55,753 bases of DNA from an uncultured Prevotella sp. GTDB lineage: Bacteria; Bacteroidota; Bacteroidia; Bacteroidales; Bacteroidaceae. The position numbers and the translations under genes were made by a program. Positions 44,267 through 52,144 of this stretch are shown one piece after another. The DNA lies in contig CALBLK010000012.1 in the NCBI GenBank assembly GCA_937895845.1, forward strand, positions 1-55,753. Direction: 5' to 3'. Each line of letters opens with the position of its first letter. Positions within the stretch are counted from its first letter, which is position 1. The notes beneath the pieces are model-generated. The model was not told the origin of the DNA, searched no databases, and saw only the letters and a list, made by a program, of their open reading frames with translations.

Positions 44267-44630
44267 TGTCAAAGACCTTGCCCGCGGGGAGAAAGCTGAG
44301 AAACTTGTTGTGATAGGACTGCTGGATTTTCTTTAACTCCAGCTCCATCTTGTCCTGCTGCTTGATGGCGTACATACAGCCCCTTTCATCGGCAGGTTTC
44401 TTCTTTCCAAGTTTCCTGCCTTTGTCAAAGATAACTTTTTGCTTGCTCCTCATCTCACGGAAAACAGGCAGAAAAGCTGCCGTTTCCTGCGCGTTCAGCG
44501 CCGCCCGCTGAACGACAAACCGTTCCAGTTCCTCCTGGAATTTTTCCGGAGAGAACCTGTGACGGCCTTGCCCGCAGACTGCAACTCCGCCAAGCAACAC
44601 CATCAAGCCTATAAAGACAAGTCTTCTCAT
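44190..44630 (-). CDS. Exported Spy/CpxP-like helical protein
   Basis: The 146-residue product (MRRLVFIGLMVLLGGVAVCG signal peptide) has a mature region rich in Lys, Glu and Gln that should form long helices: QEELERFVVQRAALNAQETA, then KQQDKMELELKKIQQSYHNK. That suggests a small periplasmic chaperone or sensor of the Spy/CpxP kind; there is no sequence proof. A start two codons upstream (44636) is possible. It is third in the unit with the sigma factor and the TM protein, and overlaps nth by 77 bases tail to tail. Confidence 0.7.
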   Translation of the reverse strand: MRRLVFIGLMVLLGGVAVCGQGRHRFSPEKFQEELERFVVQRAALNAQETAAFLPVFREMRSKQKVIFDKGRKLGKKKPADERGCMYAIKQQDKMELELKKIQQSYHNKFLSFLPAGKVFDIIRAEEVFHRKMLKQWSGVPRNNRR

Positions 44631-44678
44631 AAACATTCTTGTTAAAACCTAAACAAAAGAAACGCACAATGCGCACTT

Positions 44679-45050
44679 TCACTCTCCTGCCGACAGGCAG
44701 GCGTACATGTCTGCATTGTCCATCATTGCATAATCTATCACGGCATCCTCATAAGCGCCAACACTTGCGGCGGAACTGTGTTCAGCCACGTGCTGCCCGC
44801 TGTCTCCGTGTGTCGCAAAATAAAATGCAGTGCTGAATGCCACTGCGCAAAGACATGCCGCAGCCCAGTAGCAAACCTTGCCGAAAGTGCGCACCCTCAC
44901 CTGCTTCACCGCTGTTCCGGCCTTCTCAACCGCACATTCGGGAACACGCTGCATAACCCTGGAGACAACGTCGTCAAAATAACCATCAGGAACTTTAAAA
45001 GGGTTGTCCCTACCTATTTTTCCCTTGATATAGTCTTCATTGTTCATCAT
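44679..45050 (-). CDS. Membrane-anchored putative anti-sigma protein
   Basis: The 123-residue protein has a soluble N-terminus with the motif NPFKVPDGYFDDVVSRVMQR, one membrane helix (VCYWAAACLCAVAFSTAFYF) and a short periplasmic tail. Location directly after the ECF sigma gene and this topology suggest an anti-sigma role, but no zinc-type HxxxCxxC motif is present, so it is inference. The NPFKVPDGYF motif is, as I recall, common in such Bacteroidota proteins. A second Met one codon in is an equally good start. Confidence 0.7.
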   Translation of the reverse strand: MMNNEDYIKGKIGRDNPFKVPDGYFDDVVSRVMQRVPECAVEKAGTAVKQVRVRTFGKVCYWAAACLCAVAFSTAFYFATHGDSGQHVAEHSSAASVGAYEDAVIDYAMMDNADMYACLSAGE

Positions 45051-45095
45051 TTCGGTTATTCATTTTATTGTTTGACGGATATCACCTGCTCTCGT

Positions 45096-45647
45096 TTAAT
45101 CATGCGCCTTAAAAAAATCGGCTATCTTCTTCACTGCGATGTGATAGGATGCCTTCAGCGCTCCCTCAGAGGTCTTCAGAACCTGGCTCATCTCACTGTA
45201 TTTCATCTCATCGAAATAGCGCAAGCTGAACACTGTCCGCTGCACATCCGGCAGCCGCTCAATGGCCTCTTGCAGCAGAAGCTGCGTCCTGTCGCCGTCA
45301 AAATAGCGGTCTGCGGCCAGACGGCTTGACACCGTGGGGTCCATGTCGGCGCTAATCCGCAGCCGGCTTTTCTGCTTTCTCCTGAAGTCAAGGCTCTCGT
45401 TCACCGCAATCCTATACAGCCATGTTGACAGTTTTGAGTCATGGCGGAAGCTGTCAAGACTGTTCCACGCCTTGATGAAAACATTTTGCAGAATATCGTC
45501 GGCATCCTCGTGGACCAGCACGATGCGACGTATTTGCCAATACAACTGTTCACTGTACTGGCGGACAAGCGCCTCGAAAGCCTGTCTTCTTGTTTGCGGA
45601 CTGGCAAGCAAAGCGCTCACTTGCTTTTCATCAAATGTTGGTTCCAC
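45096..45647 (-). CDS. ECF-family RNA polymerase sigma factor
   Basis: The 183 residues have region 2 (FEALVRQYSEQLYWQIRRIV, then EDADDILQNVFIKAWNSLDS with the DDILQ-type core-binding motif, and LSTWLYRIAVNESLDFRRKQ) and region 4 (LPDVQRTVFSLRYFDEMKYS, then EMSQVLKTSEGALKASYHIA). It lacks other sigma regions, as usual for group 4. It probably senses envelope or other external stress through the following membrane protein. No promoter was recognised upstream. Confidence 0.93.
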   Translation of the reverse strand: MEPTFDEKQVSALLASPQTRRQAFEALVRQYSEQLYWQIRRIVLVHEDADDILQNVFIKAWNSLDSFRHDSKLSTWLYRIAVNESLDFRRKQKSRLRISADMDPTVSSRLAADRYFDGDRTQLLLQEAIERLPDVQRTVFSLRYFDEMKYSEMSQVLKTSEGALKASYHIAVKKIADFFKAHD

Positions 45648-45993
45648 TTTTTATTAGACTGGTTACGACATAAACGGTTTAATCCAAACCGGCCACCAGG
45701 TCTCGCTCTTTGTTGCTGCCTGTTTCGGACGGCTTGAAACGGAAGTGCCGAAGCCATGGCGGGCTATCGCGAGACACAGGCGGAAGCAAGATGCCGAAAA
45801 AAGGAACAGAGACAAGAGGGGAATGGAGGGTTGAAAATAACCGGATACGACAGCTCCTGCATTTTAACGCTTTCCCACTGACACGGGCAGGAAAACACCG
45901 GCTGTCCGATACAGTCGCCAAACTGGACTTACAAGAAATGTGTTTCACACCTCCGCCACGGAGACTGTCCCCGCCAGCGGATGCGGGCGGACA
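45648..45993. other. Intergenic region, 346 bases, no gene found
   Basis: No convincing gene on either strand. Bases 45677-45745 contain GTTT- and ACGG-containing fragments about 45 bases apart that may be decayed copies of the 22-base repeat unit seen at 31.4 and 49.1 kb, but the phase is broken. No clear -33/-7 pair for the sigma gene. Confidence 0.4.
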
Positions 45994-46320
45994 TCAGCCG
46001 ACAGAAATCTTCCTAACCACCTTTCCCACCTTGACCACATAGCACCCTTTAGGGAGGTTGTTAAGCTCTATGCGCTGTGCCGGCGAATCGATTTTGACAG
46101 ATGCCACTGGCTTTCCTGTCAGCGAGACCACCTCCAGTGTCTGGTCACTTGCCCCTGTCACATACAGCGTGCGCCGGTTTTTCACACTCACAGCAACTGT
46201 CGGGCTGTCATTCTGTTGCATCTCGGGCATTAGCGTCTCAGCGGGCATTGCATCTGCCTGCACGGGCAGCAGCATGCCGGTCAGGGCAATAAGTGCATAT
46301 AATAGTGAATGTCTGGCCAT
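45994..46320 (-). CDS. Small exported protein made mostly of a type IX sorting-like domain
   Basis: The 108 residues start MARHSLLYALIALTGMLLPV (signal peptide). After about 25 linker residues the rest (TLYVTGASDQTLEVVSLTGK, then LNNLPKGCYVVKVGKVVRKI) resembles the C-terminal type A sorting domain of type IX cargo, with the characteristic G.Y.VKV...V.K ending. No separate functional domain is present. A longer frame from 46356 is excluded because the promoter lies at 46343-46374. Confidence 0.7.
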   Translation of the reverse strand: MARHSLLYALIALTGMLLPVQADAMPAETLMPEMQQNDSPTVAVSVKNRRTLYVTGASDQTLEVVSLTGKPVASVKIDSPAQRIELNNLPKGCYVVKVGKVVRKISVG

Positions 46321-46342
46321 AGATTCCGTATTTATATTTTTG

Positions 46343-46374
46343 CAAAAGTAGCGCATTATCTGATAATTTCCAAA
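46343..46374 (-). promoter_or_regulatory. Promoter of the small sorting-domain protein
   Basis: On the minus strand TTTG (46371-46374), 20 bases, TACTTTTG (46343-46350): a full match to the Bacteroidota pattern. Predicted start about 46337, leaving a leader of about 17 bases and fixing the ATG at 46320. Confidence 0.65.
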
Positions 46375-46400
46375 CTTTTAATCATAATTTTAGCATACGT

Positions 46401-47315
46401 TCACACGTCTACCACCATATTCTCATCCGCCAGCACTGTCTGCCTGAAGATTTTGCGCGCCTCGTCAAGCAGCACCCGTTCGTCGTCATAACGTGAGGAA
46501 TAGTGGCCGAGCACGAGTTTTTTCACGCCGGCGTCACGCGCCACCATGGCGGCCTCTTCGGCCGTCGAGTGCATGTATTTCTTTGCGGCAAGCTGGCTGT
46601 CCTTGCCATAAGTGCTTTCATGGTACAGCGTGGTCACGCCCTTCAGCCGCTTGTACAGGTCGGGGATATACCGAGTGTCACTGCAATAGGCGTAAGCTCT
46701 GGGCGGCGCCGCCGGGGTCACCAGCTTCTCATTGGGAATGATGTCCCCGTCGGGGGTAACGCCATCATGCCCGTTTTTCACATTGTTCACCTGGCTGATG
46801 GATATGCCATACATGTCAAAGATGTCTCTTTTGATGTGGGGCAGCGTGGGATGCTCGCGGAAAAGATAGCCACAGCAGGGCATGCGGTGGCGCAGCGGTA
46901 TTGTCGTGACTGTCACGCTGCGGTCTTCGTAGACAACCGCCTCCCGCGCTGTGTCAACTTCATGATAGACCAAGGGATAATCCAGTCCATGGCAGAAGCA
47001 GGCCAGCTGGGCGTCAAGTACAGGCTGCAGCCCCTTTGGAGAAAAGATATGCAGGGGGGCTGTCCTTCCCAGCATGCCGAAGGTAGACAGCATGCCGGCC
47101 AGCCCAAGGCAATGGTCACCGTGCAGATGGGAGATAAAGACATGGTTGATGCGCCCGAAGCGCAAGCGCGACTTTCTCAGTTGCATCTGTGTGCCCTCGC
47201 CGCAATCTACCAAAAAGAGCTTGTCACGCACCTCCACCACTTGGGCAGAGGCATAATGCCGCAATGTGGGCATGGCACTTCCGCAGCCCAATATGTGCAC
47301 TTTGAAAGGTTCCAT
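46401..47315 (-). CDS. rnz: Ribonuclease Z
   Basis: RNase Z trims tRNA precursors at the 3' side. The 304 residues are a metallo-beta-lactamase fold with the zinc motif ISHLHGDHCLG (His63, His65, Asp67, His68), LVDCGEGTQMQLRKSRLRFG near the start, and YHESTYG and LGHYSSRY downstream, as in the family. It lies downstream of the lipoprotein gene by 59 bases on the same strand. Confidence 0.96.
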   Translation of the reverse strand: MEPFKVHILGCGSAMPTLRHYASAQVVEVRDKLFLVDCGEGTQMQLRKSRLRFGRINHVFISHLHGDHCLGLAGMLSTFGMLGRTAPLHIFSPKGLQPVLDAQLACFCHGLDYPLVYHEVDTAREAVVYEDRSVTVTTIPLRHRMPCCGYLFREHPTLPHIKRDIFDMYGISISQVNNVKNGHDGVTPDGDIIPNEKLVTPAAPPRAYAYCSDTRYIPDLYKRLKGVTTLYHESTYGKDSQLAAKKYMHSTAEEAAMVARDAGVKKLVLGHYSSRYDDERVLLDEARKIFRQTVLADENMVVDV

Positions 47316-47374
47316 AATTCTCTTGAGCGGATGTTTGACTTTACCCGTTTATGCGCAGAAACAGACCGGCCGGC

Positions 47375-47992
47375 TCACCTGGACTTCCGGGTGCGGCCAT
47401 ACTCGAACCGGTCGTCGGCATTGGCAAAGACCAGCGAGTCGGCGTCAAGCTTCACAATGTCAAACAGGCTCGTCTCCTCCTCGTCGCCGCCGCCCTCGCG
47501 CACGGCGGTCAGTTCAAGCCTGCCATTCTGGATGCGCCACGACTTGTACACCAGCGAGCTCTGGTCTATTCCCTCTACGATGCCGCCCTCGCGTATGCTG
47601 ATGCCCACATACGAGCTTCCGTCCAGCGGATTGGGCATCATCCAGTCACCGAGCAGCGTTGTCTCGTTGATGACCAGCCTTGCCTCTGTCTTGGTGGCAT
47701 CAGCAATCACAGCCATCCTGTCACCGCAGGCATAGCCGCCAAGAACCTTGCCGTTGTCTTTGGCGTCTGCCACACTGAGGTTCAGCGTGTCGCCGTCGTC
47801 GGCTATCACCTGCAAGGTGTTCATAGCCGAACCCTCGCCGCAAAGTCCGTAGATGGTCGAGTCGGCCACCGCGCCGCCCCCCATCTCGCCTACACTTTCA
47901 AAGGGCACCTGTTTCTTTCCGCCGTTACAGCCGGCAAGCAGGAGCGCCCACATGGACACCAGCCCACAGCACACAATGTTTGTCGCTTTCAT
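47375..47992 (-). CDS. Lipocalin-like lipoprotein
   Basis: The 205-residue lipoprotein has a signal ending LLLAGC (lipid Cys about 22). The mature part contains beta-strand blocks such as LVINETTLLGDWMMPNPLDG and QSSLVYKSWRIQNGRLELTA, then LFDIVKLDADSLVFANADD. This is the pattern of the Bacteroidota lipocalin-like lipoprotein family, in which a W-x-x-P strand opens the barrel. Ligand unknown. Overlaps the mazG stop by 4 bases (ATGA). Confidence 0.8.
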   Translation of the reverse strand: MKATNIVCCGLVSMWALLLAGCNGGKKQVPFESVGEMGGGAVADSTIYGLCGEGSAMNTLQVIADDGDTLNLSVADAKDNGKVLGGYACGDRMAVIADATKTEARLVINETTLLGDWMMPNPLDGSSYVGISIREGGIVEGIDQSSLVYKSWRIQNGRLELTAVREGGGDEEETSLFDIVKLDADSLVFANADDRFEYGRTRKSR

Positions 47993-48864
47993 CTCTGTTC
48001 GTTTTGTTTGTTATGTTCAAGCCTCTTCGCTTCGTTCCACAGCCTGTCCATTTCGCCCAGGGTCATCTCAGCCAGCGGCTTGCCAGCCTTGATGCTGTGC
48101 TCCTCAATGTAGTTGAAGCGCCGGATAAACTTCTGGTTTGTACGCTCCAGCGCCGTGTCAGGATTCAGGTGGTAGAGCCGTGCGGCATTGATCACGCTGA
48201 AGATGAAGTCGCCCAGCTCGTCTGCCGACTTCTCCCTGTCACCCTTTCGCAGCTCAGCTTCAAGCTCTCCGAGTTCCTCCCTCACCTTTTCCCACACGTC
48301 GCCCCGGTCTTCCCAGTCAAAGCCCACATTGCGCGCCTTGTCCTGGATCCTGTAAGCCTTGATAAGCGACGGCAGCGCTGAGGGCACTCCCGACAGCACA
48401 CTTTTGTTACCGTCCTTTTCCCGCAGCTTGATCTGTTCCCAATTCTCGATTACCTGCTGTGCCGTCTTCGCATCTTGAAACTCGCCGGCATCCTCGCCCT
48501 GTTCCCCGTATGGCAATGGCCGGGGGTGGGGAGCGCCAACCTGCGAGGGGTGATAAACATGCGGGTGTCTGAATATGAGCTTGTCAACCAGCCGGTTGCA
48601 CACGTCAGCCATGTCGAAGTCTCCATTCTCGCGCCCTATCTTGGCATAAAAGCAGACGTGAAGCAGCACATCGCCCAGCTCCTTGCAGACGTTCTCGCGG
48701 TCGTCGTTCACAAGCGCGTCACACAGCTCGTAGGTTTCCTCTATGGTGTTGGGGCGCAGACTTTGGTTGGTCTGCTTCCTGTCCCACGGACATCTCTCAC
48801 GCAGCGTGTCCAACACATCAAGCAACCGCCCGAACGCGGCCTTTTCCTCTTCTCTTGTATGCAT
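47989..48864 (-). CDS. mazG: Nucleoside triphosphate pyrophosphohydrolase
   Basis: MazG hydrolyses (d)NTPs, including aberrant ones, to monophosphates. The 291 residues have the tandem all-alpha domains: LLDVLDTLRERCPWDRKQTN, then ETYELCDALVNDDRENVCKE with the metal-binding Glu residues, KVREELGELEAEL, and the second EKSADELGDFIFSVINAARL. Between the domains, after the conserved RHPHVYH, an extra stretch of about 30 residues containing APHPRPLPYGEQGE interrupts the usual short linker before VIENWEQIK. The insertion keeps the frame. The lipoprotein gene follows. Confidence 0.95.
   Translation of the reverse strand: MHTREEEKAAFGRLLDVLDTLRERCPWDRKQTNQSLRPNTIEETYELCDALVNDDRENVCKELGDVLLHVCFYAKIGRENGDFDMADVCNRLVDKLIFRHPHVYHPSQVGAPHPRPLPYGEQGEDAGEFQDAKTAQQVIENWEQIKLREKDGNKSVLSGVPSALPSLIKAYRIQDKARNVGFDWEDRGDVWEKVREELGELEAELRKGDREKSADELGDFIFSVINAARLYHLNPDTALERTNQKFIRRFNYIEEHSIKAGKPLAEMTLGEMDRLWNEAKRLEHNKQNEQR
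48492..48536 (-). repeat. REP-like palindromic element inserted in mazG
   Basis: The DNA for APHPRPLPYGEQGE is C-rich on the coding strand (CTCCCCACCCCCGGCC ... CCATACGGGGAACAGGG). It looks like the short dispersed elements that encode PHPRPLPYGE-type peptides when they land inside genes. It is single-copy in this window; the family assignment is from memory. Confidence 0.4.
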
Positions 48865-48895
48865 CTTCTGTCTTCATCTTGTTTGGTTCTGAATG

Positions 48896-48927
48896 TAAAG
48901 GTAGGCAAATATTGTGAATGGTACAAA
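48896..48927 (-). promoter_or_regulatory. Promoter of the mazG unit
   Basis: On the minus strand TTTG (48924-48927), 20 bases, TACCTTTA (48896-48903); only the last base differs from TAnnTTTG. It lies 32 bases before the mazG ATG. Confidence 0.55.
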
Positions 48928-49034
48928 TTTTTCCGCGCAATTCTTCATTCGATGTCATTCACAGGCCTGTCTGCCGCTTCATTCCGCCCGCTCACCGATT
49001 ATGCCTTTCACGCATTCTCCGTCACCGGCCATGG

Positions 49035-49188
49035 CTGCCGTGTTCCAACTTGGCCCGTTTCGGGCTGCCATTCGGCCTGTTCCAGGCTGCAAAACGGCCT
49101 GTTTAAGCGCGCAAAACGGTCCGTTTCGCAGCGCGAAACGGCCTGTCTTGCGCCCCCGTTTGCACCGTTTTGCGCATCGGCCTGCCAA
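49035..49188 (+). repeat. 22-base imperfect tandem repeat array B
   Basis: Clear head-to-tail units at 49057-49078, 49079-49100, 49101-49122, 49123-49144 and 49145-49166, with partial units on both sides. Most start GTTT and end ACGGCCT or ACGGTCC. Junctions include the exact palindrome AAACGGTCCGTTT. Same unit length, phase and strand as array A. It lies upstream of the mazG promoter, so it would not be on the mazG transcript. Confidence 0.7.
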
Positions 49189-49658
49189 AACAGGCTTTTC
49201 AACATGGCAAGGCGGCAAGCTGGCCACCAGGGTGAACAGCAGCCACACTTGACCCCACTTGATAAGATTTTTTTGTTGGAAAGCACGCCTTTTCGAATAT
49301 TTATTTGTAACTTTACACTCGGATTGGGTTCAGGCCCTATCCGTGACATCGTTAAAAAAGCATTCGCTATTATTTCGCGTTTAGCCAAGAGCGTCGGAAA
49401 CTCATTTGGAATAACAAGCACGGAAATAATACGTGACAGGCGGCTCGCAAGCATACGTCTCGTATGGGGCGGTCTCCTTGTCTACCAAGTAAAGCAATGC
49501 ATACACGCAACAGGCGTGGTGCATTCTTATGGTAGACTTGGGGCTCCATCCGACGCCGCCCCGTGCTAAACGCGATAAGAGGCATCACGCCCTTTTTGCG
49601 TCTTGGCGGATTGATAGCTGTATGCCGGTGTCGTATACAGCAACTGTCAATCACACTT
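49189..49658. other. Region between repeat array B and methyltransferase, no gene called
   Basis: About 470 bases. A T-rich tract lies at 49267-49275. An AT-rich patch around 49290-49315 has TAACTTTA (49308-49315), one base off the -7 pattern, but no TTTG at the right distance. Open frames here run out of the mazG antisense strand and the repeats and are not credible genes. The methyltransferase may have a leader of more than 300 bases. Confidence 0.4.
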
Positions 49659-50828
49659 ATGGCAAACAAGAATCTTAACGCCGCGAAGGTGGCGAAGAAG
49701 GATGAGTTCTACACTCAGCTTTCTGACATTGAGCGCGAATTGCAGCACTATTGGCAGCACTTCCGTGGCAAGGTGGTGCTCTGCAACTGCGACGACCCCT
49801 ACGAGAGTAATTTCTTCAAGTATTTTGCACTTCGCTTCAACCAGCTTGGGTTGAAAAAACTCATCTGTACCTGTTACAACGGTTCGCCTGTTACTGGTAA
49901 TGAACTTGCAATCCATTTCGATGGCTTCGATGATGACGAGCCAAAGAAGATAGCCTATAAGGTAGAGATAACGGAAGTGAAGGATGAGAATGGCGATGGG
50001 GCTGTTGACTTGTCGGACGTACAGTATCTTCTGAAGAATGACAAGAACGTGCTGTCGATATTGAAGACTGGCGACTTCCGTTCGCAAGAGTGCATCGAAT
50101 TATTGAAAGAAGCTGACATTGTTGTCACCAATCCTCCTTTCTCTTTGTTCCGCGAGTATATCGGGCAGTTGATGGAGTATGGGAAGAAGTTCTTGATAAT
50201 AGGTAATATGAATTCAATTACTTGTAAGGAAATATTCCCTTATGTGCAAAATAATAAAATGTGGATAGGGCCAAGTATTTCAAGTGGGGATAGAAAGTTT
50301 TATGTTCCAGATGATTATCCGCTGAATGCTGCTGGATGTGGTGTTGATTTTGATGGGAAACGTTTTATCCGTGTAAAAGGTGTAAGATGGTTTACTAATC
50401 TGGATCATAATAAGCGCCATGAAGATTTGGACTTGGTTTGTCGTTATACAGAAGATGAATATCCTACTTTCGATAATTTTGATGCGATAGAAGTTGGGAA
50501 AACTTCAGATATCCCTTATGATTATGACGGTATAATGGGAGTACCTATAACTTTCCTTGATAAATACAATCCTGCACAGTTTGAAATATTGGGCTTGACT
50601 CAAATCGGGTGTCATGATTTATGCCCTGATACGAAACGTTATAATGATTATAAAGAAATAACGAGAGCGACGGACAAACCGACAGGTTCTTCTGGTGGTA
50701 AGACTAATGAAAATGCCGTTCTATGTGGCCGTGGAAATAAGAAGACTTATTATTTAGGACCTAATGGAGAAGTAGTACATTCTGCCTATAAAAGAATATT
50801 AATCCGTAATAAACACCCGAAAGCGTAA
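49659..50828 (+). CDS. Adenine-specific DNA methyltransferase, EcoRI-methylase family
   Basis: The 389 residues begin MANKNLNAAKVAKKDEFYTQ, typical of this family. They contain the methyltransferase motif IV NPPF (about 158-161) in ADIVVTNPPFSLFREYI and the CNCDDPYESNFFKYFALRF block. It should methylate adenine with S-adenosylmethionine in a specific site. The start at 49659 is taken because the upstream in-frame ATG at 49563 adds residues unlike the family. The stop overlaps the next start by one base (TAATG). Bases from about 50,200 to 50,825 are distinctly AT-rich compared with both flanks, suggesting that the second half was acquired separately. Confidence 0.9.
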   Translation: MANKNLNAAKVAKKDEFYTQLSDIERELQHYWQHFRGKVVLCNCDDPYESNFFKYFALRFNQLGLKKLICTCYNGSPVTGNELAIHFDGFDDDEPKKIAYKVEITEVKDENGDGAVDLSDVQYLLKNDKNVLSILKTGDFRSQECIELLKEADIVVTNPPFSLFREYIGQLMEYGKKFLIIGNMNSITCKEIFPYVQNNKMWIGPSISSGDRKFYVPDDYPLNAAGCGVDFDGKRFIRVKGVRWFTNLDHNKRHEDLDLVCRYTEDEYPTFDNFDAIEVGKTSDIPYDYDGIMGVPITFLDKYNPAQFEILGLTQIGCHDLCPDTKRYNDYKEITRATDKPTGSSGGKTNENAVLCGRGNKKTYYLGPNGEVVHSAYKRILIRNKHPKA

Positions 50829-51952
50829 TGTTGAAGATAGAAGAAAAGAAAGTGACTGTTGGCGAAATCACCAAGGGCTACACGAACAACGACGAGCAAG
50901 GCGTGCGTGGTTATAACGGCCTGCTTGACATTCGCCCGCCATACCAGCGTGAGTTCATCTACAACGAGAATGAGCAGCAGGCCGTGATAACAACCGTACT
51001 TAATGGCTATCCGCTCAACGTGATGTACTGGGTGAAACGGAGCGCTGACGCGGAGTGTCCCTACGAGGTGATGGACGGGCAGCAGCGCACGCTCTCGCTC
51101 TGCGAGTATGTGGCGGGCAAGTTTGCCTATGATTTCAAAAACTTCTTCAACCAGCCGGCCGACATTCAGAGAAAAATCCTTGACTATGAGCTGACTGTAT
51201 ATGTCTGCGAGGGCGAGGAGTCGGAGAAACTGGAATGGTTCAAGACCATCAACATTGCAGGCAAGCCGCTCAACGAGCAGGAGATACGCAACGCCGTATA
51301 TGCCGGACCCTTCGTGAGCGATGCCAAGATGCACTTCTCCAAGAACAACTGCGGGGCATACCGCCTTGGCAAAGACCTTGTGAACGGCTCGCCCATACGC
51401 CAGGACTTTCTGAAAAAGGCATTGGAGTGGATGGCCGACCACGAGACGCGCGGCGGAAAGCCGCAGACGGCGGTGGGCTATATGTCCGCACACCAGCACG
51501 ACCCCAACGCCGTGCCGCTGTGGACTTACTTCCAAAACGTCCTGCACTGGGCCATAGCCACCTTCAACATGAAGAAGTTCAAGAAGATAATGAAGGGGCT
51601 CGACTGGGCAAGGTTCTATGACGAGTATCATGAGAACGCACTTGACATCAAGGCTATGGAGGAGCAAATCATTGACTTGTTGGGTGATGATGAAATCCAG
51701 AAGCCCCAAGGCATCATCCCCTACGTGTTGACAGGTGACGAGCGTTATCTTGACCTCCGCACTTTCTCGGACAAGATAAAGCTGGCCGCCTGGGAGCGGC
51801 AAAGCCACAAGTGCGCCATTTGCGGCAAGGAATTTGACTTTGCTTTCATGGAGGGCGACCACATCACCCCCTGGCGAGACGGCGGAAGGACAACCGCGGA
51901 GAACTGCCAAATGCTTTGCAGGGAATGTAACAGAAGGAAGGGCAGCAAGTGA
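50828..51952 (+). CDS. DUF262 and HNH endonuclease fusion protein
   Basis: The 374 residues have an N-terminal DUF262 (ParB/GmrS-like) domain with RPPYQREFIYNENEQQAVI and the DGQQRT motif (83-88). A helical middle leads to a C-terminal HNH nuclease: CAIC (329-332), GDHITPWRDGG (Asp344, His345), Asn359 and C-x2-C (364-367) ending CNRRKGSK. DUF262 proteins use nucleotides to drive cleavage of foreign or modified DNA (as in GmrSD). Coupled to the methyltransferase by TAATG, it probably forms a two-gene restriction-modification-like defence unit. It has the GC-rich composition of the surrounding genome. Confidence 0.88.
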   Translation: MLKIEEKKVTVGEITKGYTNNDEQGVRGYNGLLDIRPPYQREFIYNENEQQAVITTVLNGYPLNVMYWVKRSADAECPYEVMDGQQRTLSLCEYVAGKFAYDFKNFFNQPADIQRKILDYELTVYVCEGEESEKLEWFKTINIAGKPLNEQEIRNAVYAGPFVSDAKMHFSKNNCGAYRLGKDLVNGSPIRQDFLKKALEWMADHETRGGKPQTAVGYMSAHQHDPNAVPLWTYFQNVLHWAIATFNMKKFKKIMKGLDWARFYDEYHENALDIKAMEEQIIDLLGDDEIQKPQGIIPYVLTGDERYLDLRTFSDKIKLAAWERQSHKCAICGKEFDFAFMEGDHITPWRDGGRTTAENCQMLCRECNRRKGSK

Positions 51953-52079
51953 CTGAATGGCTTTGGCCACCTTATTCATGTCAAATGCAAGCAAGGCAAG
52001 GGGGCGATAAAAATCGGGAAACGACCGTTAAAGAGTGAAAAAGACAAGTTTGAGGAATGACTATCTCCACTTTTTTCTT

Positions 52080-52087
52080 TATCTTTG
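52080..52087 (+). promoter_or_regulatory. Possible -7 element of the NifU-like/GGGtGRT unit
   Basis: TATCTTTG followed by CA, 57 bases before the ATG. A TTTG lies at 52049-52052, but at 27 bases the spacing is longer than usual. Confidence 0.45.
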
Positions 52088-52144
52088 CACAAGTGAAGTC
52101 AAGAGAGAATTTCATTATTCACATTTTAACAAAAACCAAAGAAT

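Noticed and set aside
45677..45745. Third copy of the 22-base repeat array
   Set aside because: GTTT-like starts are about 45 bases apart, and the intervening unit does not keep the 22-base phase; at most a decayed remnant.
46503..47735. 410-codon open frame antisense to RNase Z and the lipoprotein gene
   Set aside because: It spans two well-supported genes and their intergenic gap on the opposite strand and shows no domain.
48979..49454. Open frames through repeat array B and beyond
   Set aside because: Same reasoning: frame-shifting repeats, no ribosome-binding site, no recognisable domain.
50786..51994. 402-codon open frame antisense to the DUF262-HNH gene
   Set aside because: The sense strand carries clear DGQQR and HNH motifs; the antisense translation has no recognisable domain.
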